64,000 nt of DNA. It comes from Chaunax sp. Z400. Taxonomy: Eukaryota; Chordata; Actinopteri; Lophiiformes; Chaunacidae. The notes under the pieces were generated by a model. That model was not told the DNA's origin. It was given only the letters and a program-made list of their open reading frames with translations, and ran no database searches. This document shows, in pieces, positions 58,700 through 64,000 of the stretch (the stretch's first letter is position 1; each line of letters starts with the position of its first letter). The stretch covers positions 31,924,334 through 31,988,333 of the forward strand of contig CM075186.1 of NCBI GenBank assembly GCA_037577475.1, written 5' to 3'. The position numbers were made by a program, and so were the translations under genes.

Positions 58700-60617
58700 A
58701 TAACAACACAAACCTATAGGCTCATTATAACAACAACACAAACCTATAGGCTCAGTGTAACAACAACACAAACCTATAGACTCATTATAACAACAACACA
58801 AACCTATAGGCTCATTATAACAACAACACAAACCTATAGGCTCAATGTCACCACACACAAACCTATAGGCTCAATATAACAACAACACAAACCTATAGGC
58901 TCAATATAACAACAACACAAACCTATAGGCTCAATATAACAACAACACAAACCTATAGGCTCAATAACAACACAAACCTATAGGCTCATTATAACAACAA
59001 CACAAACCTATAGGCTCAATCGAACAACAACACAAACCTATAGCCTCAATAACAACACAAACCTATAGGCCCATTATAACAACAACACAAACCTATAGGC
59101 CCATTATAACAACAACACAAACCTATAGGCTCATTATAACAACAAGACAAACCTATAGGCTCAATGTCACCACACACAAACCTATAGGCTCATTATAACA
59201 ACAACACAAACCTATAGGCTCAATAGAACAACAGCACAAACCTATAGGCTCATTATAACAACAACACAAACCTATAGGCTCAGTGTAACAACAACATAAA
59301 CCTATAGACTCATTATAACAACAACACAAACCTATAGGCTCATTATAACAACAAGACAAACCTATAGGCTCAATGTCACCACACACAAACCTATAGGCTC
59401 AATATAACAACAACACAAACCTATAGGCTCAAAAACAACACAAACCTATAGGCTCATTATAACAACAACACAAACCTATAGGCTCAATAGAACAACAACA
59501 CAAACCTATAGGCTCAATAGAACAACAACACAAACCTATAGGCTCATTATAACAACAACACAAACCTATAGACTCAATATAACAACAACAAAAACCTATA
59601 GGATCAATACAACAACACCACAAACCAATAGGATCAATAGAACAACAACAAAAACCTATAGGCTCAATATGACAACACCGCAAACCTATAGGATCAATAG
59701 AACAACAACGCAAAACTATGGGCTCAATGTAACAACAACACAAACCTATAGGCTCAATATAGCAACACAAACCTATATTCTCATTATAACAACAACACAA
59801 ACCTATAGGCTCATTATAACAACAAGACAAACCTATAGGCTCAATGTCACCACACACAAACCTATAGGCTCAATAACAACACAAACCTATAGGCCCATTA
59901 TAACAACAACACAAACCTATAGACTCAATATAAAAACAACAAAAACCTATAGGATCAATACAACAACACCACAAACCTATAGGACCAATAGAACAACAAC
60001 ACAAACCTATAGGATCAATAGAACACAAACCTATAGGCTCAATATAGCAACACAAACCTATATTCTCATTATAACAACAACACAAACCTATAGGCTCAAT
60101 AACAACACAAACCTATAGGCTCAATGTCACCACACACAAACCTATATGCTCAATAACAACACAAACCTATAGGCTCATGATAACAACAACACAAACCTAT
60201 AGGCTCAATAGAACAACAACACAAACCTATAGGCTCATTATAACAACAACACAAACCTATAGGATCAATAGAACAACACAAACCTATAGGCTCAATATGA
60301 CAACAACACAAACCTATAGGGTCATTATGACAACAACACAAACCTATAGGCTCAATATAACAACAACACAAACCTATAGAGTGATTATAACAACTACACA
60401 AACCTATAGGCTCATTATAACAACAACACAAACCTATAGGCTCAATGTAACCACACACAAACCTATAGACTCATTATAACAACAACACAAACCTATAGGA
60501 TCAATAGAACAACAACACAAACCTATAGGATCAATAGAACAACAACACAAACCTATAGGCTCAATATAACAACAGCACAAACCTATAGGCTCAATATAAC
60601 AACAGCACAAACCTATA
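58700..60617 (+). repeat. Satellite segment, first copy of a 2,121-bp repeat
   Basis: Part of this segment (about 59700-60530) repeats at about 61820-62640 with an offset of 2,121 bp (markers 60141 and 62262). It also resembles 1567-2150 and 21577-22161. A CCGCAAACC variant near 59679 is private. No gene. Confidence 0.75.
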
Positions 60618-61489
60618 GGCTCAAAAACAACACAAACCTATAGGCTCATTATAACAACAACACAAACCTATAGGCTCAATAGAACAACAACACAAACCTA
60701 TAGCCTCAATAACAACACAAACCTATAGGCTCATTATAACAACACAAACCTATAGACTCAATATAACAACAACAAAAACCTATAGGATCAATACAACAAC
60801 ACCACAAACCAATAGGATCAATAGAACAACAACAAAAACCTATAGGCTCAATATGACAACACCACAAACCTATAGGGTCATTATGACAACAACACAAACC
60901 TATAGGCTCAATATAACAACAACACAAACCTATAGAGTCATTATAACAACTACACAAACCTATAGGCTCATTATAACAACAACACAAACCTATAGGCTCA
61001 ATGTAACCACACACAAACCTATAGACTCATTATAACAACAACACAAACCTATAGGCTCAAAAACAACACAAACCTATAGGCTCATTATAACAACAACACA
61101 AACCTATAGGCTCAATAGAACAACAACACAAACCTATAGCCTCAATAACAACACAAACCTATAGGCTCATTATAACAACACAAACCTATAGACTCAATAT
61201 AACAACAACAAAAACCTATAGGATCAATACAACAACACCACAAACCAATAGGATCAATAGAACAACAACAAAAACCTATAGGCTCAATATGACAACACCA
61301 CAAACCTATAGGGTCATTATGACAACAACACAAACCTATAGGCTCAATATAACAACAACACAAACCTATAGAGTCATTATAACAACTACACAAACCTATA
61401 GGCTCATTATAACAACAACACAAACCTATAGGCTCAATGTAACCACACACAAACCTATAGACTCATTATAACAACAACACAAACCTATA
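60618..61489 (+). repeat. 436-bp tandem duplication
   Basis: Copies at 60618-61053 and 61054-61489 match at an offset of exactly 436 bp. Both begin with a 25-bp GGCTCAAAAACAAC monomer and contain ACAAACCAATAGG, a GGGTCATTATGAC monomer preceded by a CACC tail, and the 29-bp GTAACCACAC monomer. I saw no difference between the copies on reading. Confidence 0.87.
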
Positions 61490-64000
61490 GGCTCAATATA
61501 ACAACAGCACAAACCTATAGGCTCAATATAACAACAGCACAAACCTATAGGATCGTTATAACAACAACACAAACCTATAGACTCATTATAACAACAACAC
61601 AAACCTATAGGGTCAATATAGCAACACAAACCTATAGCCTCAATAACAACACAAACCTATAGGCTCATTATAACAACAACACAAACCTATAGACTCAATA
61701 TAACAACAACAAAAACCTATAGGATCAATACAACAACACCACAAACCAATAGGATCAATAGAACAACAACAAAAACCTATAGGCTCAATATGACAACACC
61801 ACAAACCTATAGGATCAATAGAACAACAACGCAAAACTATGGGCTCAATGTAACAACAACACAAACCTATAGGCTCAATATAGCAACACAAACCTATATT
61901 CTCATTATAACAACAACACAAACCTATAGGCTCATTATAACAACAAGACAAACCTATAGGCTCAATGTCACCACACACAAACCTATAGGCTCAATAACAA
62001 CACAAACCTATAGGCCCATTATAACAACAACACAAACCTATAGACTCAATATAAAAACAACAAAAACCTATAGGATCAATACAACAACACCACAAACCTA
62101 TAGGACCAATAGAACAACAACACAAACCTATAGGATCAATAGAACACAAACCTATAGGCTCAATATAGCAACACAAACCTATATTCTCATTATAACAAAA
62201 ACACAAACCTATAGGCTCAATAACAACACAAACCTATAGGCTCAATGTCACCACACACAAACCTATATGCTCAATAACAACACAAACCTATAGGCTCATG
62301 ATAACAACAACACAAATCTATAGGCTCAATAGAACAACAACACAAACCTATAGGCTCATTATAACAACAACACAAACCTATAGGATCAATAGAACAACAC
62401 AAACCTATAGGCTCAATATGACAACAACACAAACCTATAGGGTCATTATGACAACAACACAAACCTATAGGCTCAATATAACAACACAAACCTATAGAGT
62501 CATTATAACAACTACACAAACCTATAGGCTCATTATAACAACAACACAAACCTATAGGCTCAATGTAACCACACACAAACCTATAGACTCATTATAACAA
62601 CAACACAAACCTATAGGATCAATAGAACAACACAAACCTATAGGCTCAATATAACAACAGCACAAACCTATAGGCTCAATATAACAACAGCACAAACCTA
62701 TAGGATCGTTATAACAACAACACAAACCTATAGACTCATTATAACAACAACACAAACCTATAGGGTCAATATAGCAACACAAACCTATAGAGTCATTATA
62801 ACAACAACACAAACCTATAGGCTAAATAACAACACAAACCTATAGGCTCATTATAACAACAACACAAACCTATAGGATCAATAGAACAACAACACAAACC
62901 TATAGACTCAATAGAACAACAACACAAACCTATAGGCTCAATAACAACACAAACCTATAGGCTCATTATAACAACAACACAAACCTATAGGCTCAATAGA
63001 ACAACACAAACCTATAGCCTCAAGAACAACACAAACCTATAGCCTCAAGAACAACACAAACCTATAGCCTCAATAACAACACAAACCTATAGGCTCATTA
63101 TAACAACAACACAAACCTATAGGCTCAGTGTAACAACAACACAAACCTATAGACTCATTATAACAACAACACAAACCTATAGGCTCAATACAACAACACC
63201 ACAAACCTATAGGACCAATAGAACAACAACACAAACCTATAGGATCAATAGAACACAAACCTATAGGCTCAATATAGCAACACAAACCTATATTCTCATT
63301 ATAACAACAACACAAACCTATAGGCTCAATAACAACACAAACCTATAGGCTCAATGTCACCACACACAAACCTATATGCTCAATAACAACACAAACCTAT
63401 AGGCTCATGATAACAACAACACAAACCTATAGGCTCAATAGAACAACAACACAAACCTATAGGCTCATTATAACAACAACACAAACCTATAGGATCAATA
63501 GAACAACACAAACCTATAGGCTCAATATGACAACAACACAAACCTATAGGGTCATTATGACAACAACACAAACCTATAGGCTCAATATAACAACAACACA
63601 AACCTATAGAGTCATTATAACAACTACACAAACCTATAGGCTCATTATAACAACAACACAAACCTATAGGCTCAATGTAACCACACACAAACCTATAGAC
63701 TCATTATAACAACAACACAAACCTATAGGATCAATAGAACAACAACACAAACCTATAGGATCAATAGAACAACAACACAAACCTATAGGCTCAATAGAAC
63801 AACAACACAAACCTATAGGCTCAATATAACAACAGCACAAACCTATAGGCTCAATATAACAACAGCACAAACCTATAGGCTCAATATAACAACAGCACAA
63901 ACCTATAGGCTCAAAAACAACACAAACCTATAGGCTCATTATAACAACAACACAAACCTATAGGCTCAATAGAACAACAACACAAACCTATAGCCTCAAT
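61490..64000 (+). repeat. Terminal satellite segment
   Basis: This contains the second copy of the 2,121-bp repeat and markers at 62262 and 63371. A chimeric monomer GGCTCAATACAACAAC near 63183 joins two normally separate types. Three identical AACAACAGC-tailed monomers stand in a row near 63810-63900. The array runs on past base 64000 without any sign of an edge. Confidence 0.8.

Larger units (their letters stand above)
50900..58700 (+). repeat. ~7.8-kb large higher-order unit, copy E2
   Basis: This is the second copy of the E unit. It tracks E1 in order: the stretch near 51196 (E1 44299), markers at 51467 and 55070, the four-monomer 25-bp runs, the half module D (55930-56360) and a full module D (57140-58590). 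Compared with E1 it carries an extra 819-bp tandem copy, and near 57780-57870 a repeated GACAAACC/GTCACCACAC pair. Identity looks very high in the 46998-49000 versus 54789-56800 part, at a constant offset of 7,791 bp. Confidence 0.83.
480..63381 (+). repeat. Marker monomer CCTATATGCTC, 32 copies, higher-order ruler
   Basis: A 25-bp monomer whose core reads CCTATATG instead of CCTATAGG marks one fixed point in most higher-order units. It starts at 480, 2209, 3817, 5287, 7373, 9099, 10407, 12133, 14845, 16571, 18171, 19663, 22219, 23530, 25022, 27105, 30402, 31683, 32541, 33586, 34867, 36446, 38100, 39875, 41217, 44570, 47269, 51467, 55070, 60141, 62262 and 63371. It is almost always preceded by a 29-bp monomer containing GTCACCACAC and followed by a monomer containing CTCATGATAAC. 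Recurrent spacings (1726 bp three times, 1492 twice, 1281 twice) show that whole blocks were copied. Two otherwise similar places, near 45990 and 53675, lack it and its preceding 29-bp monomer. Confidence 0.9.
1..64000 (+). repeat. Satellite array of ~30-bp monomers filling the whole window
   Basis: Every line of the window is built from one short unit repeated head to tail. The unit begins with the nearly invariant core ACAAACCTATAG, continues with a short variable middle (such as GCTCATTATAAC, GATCAATAGAAC or GGTCATTATGAC) and ends in an AAC-triplet tail. An exact copy of the commonest 30-bp form is at 135-164. Other lengths are 33, 29, 27, 25, 24 and 22 bp. I saw no copy in the opposite orientation and no inserted unique sequence, transposon end or gene. 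The consensus is about 33% GC with 14 A, 8 C, 6 T and 2 G per 30 bases on the + strand. Such long gene-free tandem arrays are typical of eukaryotic heterochromatin, centromeres or subtelomeres; which of these applies cannot be decided from the sequence. Species unknown. Confidence 0.97.

Noticed and set aside
1..64000. CRISPR array (conserved ~12-base core with variable stretches between)
   Set aside because: The stretches between cores are minor variants of the same sequence, not unique spacers. Units are only 22-33 bp in total, there are no cas genes, and the array is far too long.
1..64000. Bacterial-type -10 box TATAAT on the minus strand (TTATAATGAG) in each common monomer
   Set aside because: It recurs with the repeat, has no properly spaced -35 partner, and the window has no bacterial genes.
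1..64000. Telomere-like AACCTA/TAGG within the core
   Set aside because: The sequence does not form TTAGGG or TTTAGGG tandem repeats. The similarity covers only a few bases of a 30-bp unit.
1..64000. CENP-B box in the monomers
   Set aside because: The required TTCG and CGGG elements are absent from the consensus and I saw no variant carrying both.
1..64000. tRNA, rRNA or other structured RNA genes
   Set aside because: No stretch departs from the monomer pattern, so no cloverleaf or conserved RNA core is possible without repeating through the array.
1..64000. Transposon or virus-derived sequence as the source of the large blocks
   Set aside because: Block edges fall inside or between ordinary monomers. 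No terminal repeats, target-site duplications or coding remnants were seen.

Overview
The window is one uninterrupted satellite-DNA array. I find no protein-coding gene, RNA gene, transposon, CRISPR array or unique sequence from base 1 to base 64000. The basic unit is a head-to-tail repeat of about 30 bp, always in the same orientation. It has a nearly invariant core (ACAAACCTATAG, usually CCTATAGG at its end), a variable middle, and an AAC-triplet tail. An exact copy of the commonest type is at 135-164. At 22-33 bp per unit the window should hold roughly 2,200 monomers (estimate from length, not a count). The consensus is about 33% GC, has very little G on the + strand (2 of 30 bases) and contains no CpG.

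Tens of kilobases without a gene, a short monomer and nested higher-order repeats point to a eukaryotic chromosome: heterochromatin, a pericentromere or centromere, a subtelomere, or a very large minisatellite. The sequence alone does not name the species. I do not recognise the monomer as any satellite I can name with confidence, and it is not a telomere repeat or a CENP-B-box satellite.

The real information is in the higher-order structure. A marker monomer (CCTATATGCTC) occurs 32 times, mostly 0.9-3.6 kb apart, and works as a ruler. Left part: a partial unit at about 301-3260, a 1.47/1.50 kb tandem pair (about 3300-6140), then a 3,034-bp unit present three times (7161-10194, 10195-13228, 14633-17666) with a hybrid segment (13229-14632) between copies two and three. 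Middle: a 3.7-kb segment at about 17820-21520 copied at about 23179-26850. A segment at about 26800-30130 recurs about 14.1 kb downstream at about 40940-44300; between them lie smaller tandem pairs of 1,045, 1,579 and 1,680 bp. Right part: about 44000-50900 is repeated as about 50900-58700, the second copy carrying an extra 819-bp tandem duplication. The end holds a 2,121-bp repeat and a 436-bp tandem duplication.

Open reading frames up to about 230 codons exist on both strands, because 30-, 27- and 24-bp monomers keep frame and lack stops in one frame per strand. I treat them as by-products of the repeat. Most minus-strand frames have no ATG start, every frame ends where a 25- or 29-bp monomer shifts it, and stop-creating variants have been amplified freely. 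The window therefore reads as a record of unequal exchange and local amplification, not as a gene system.
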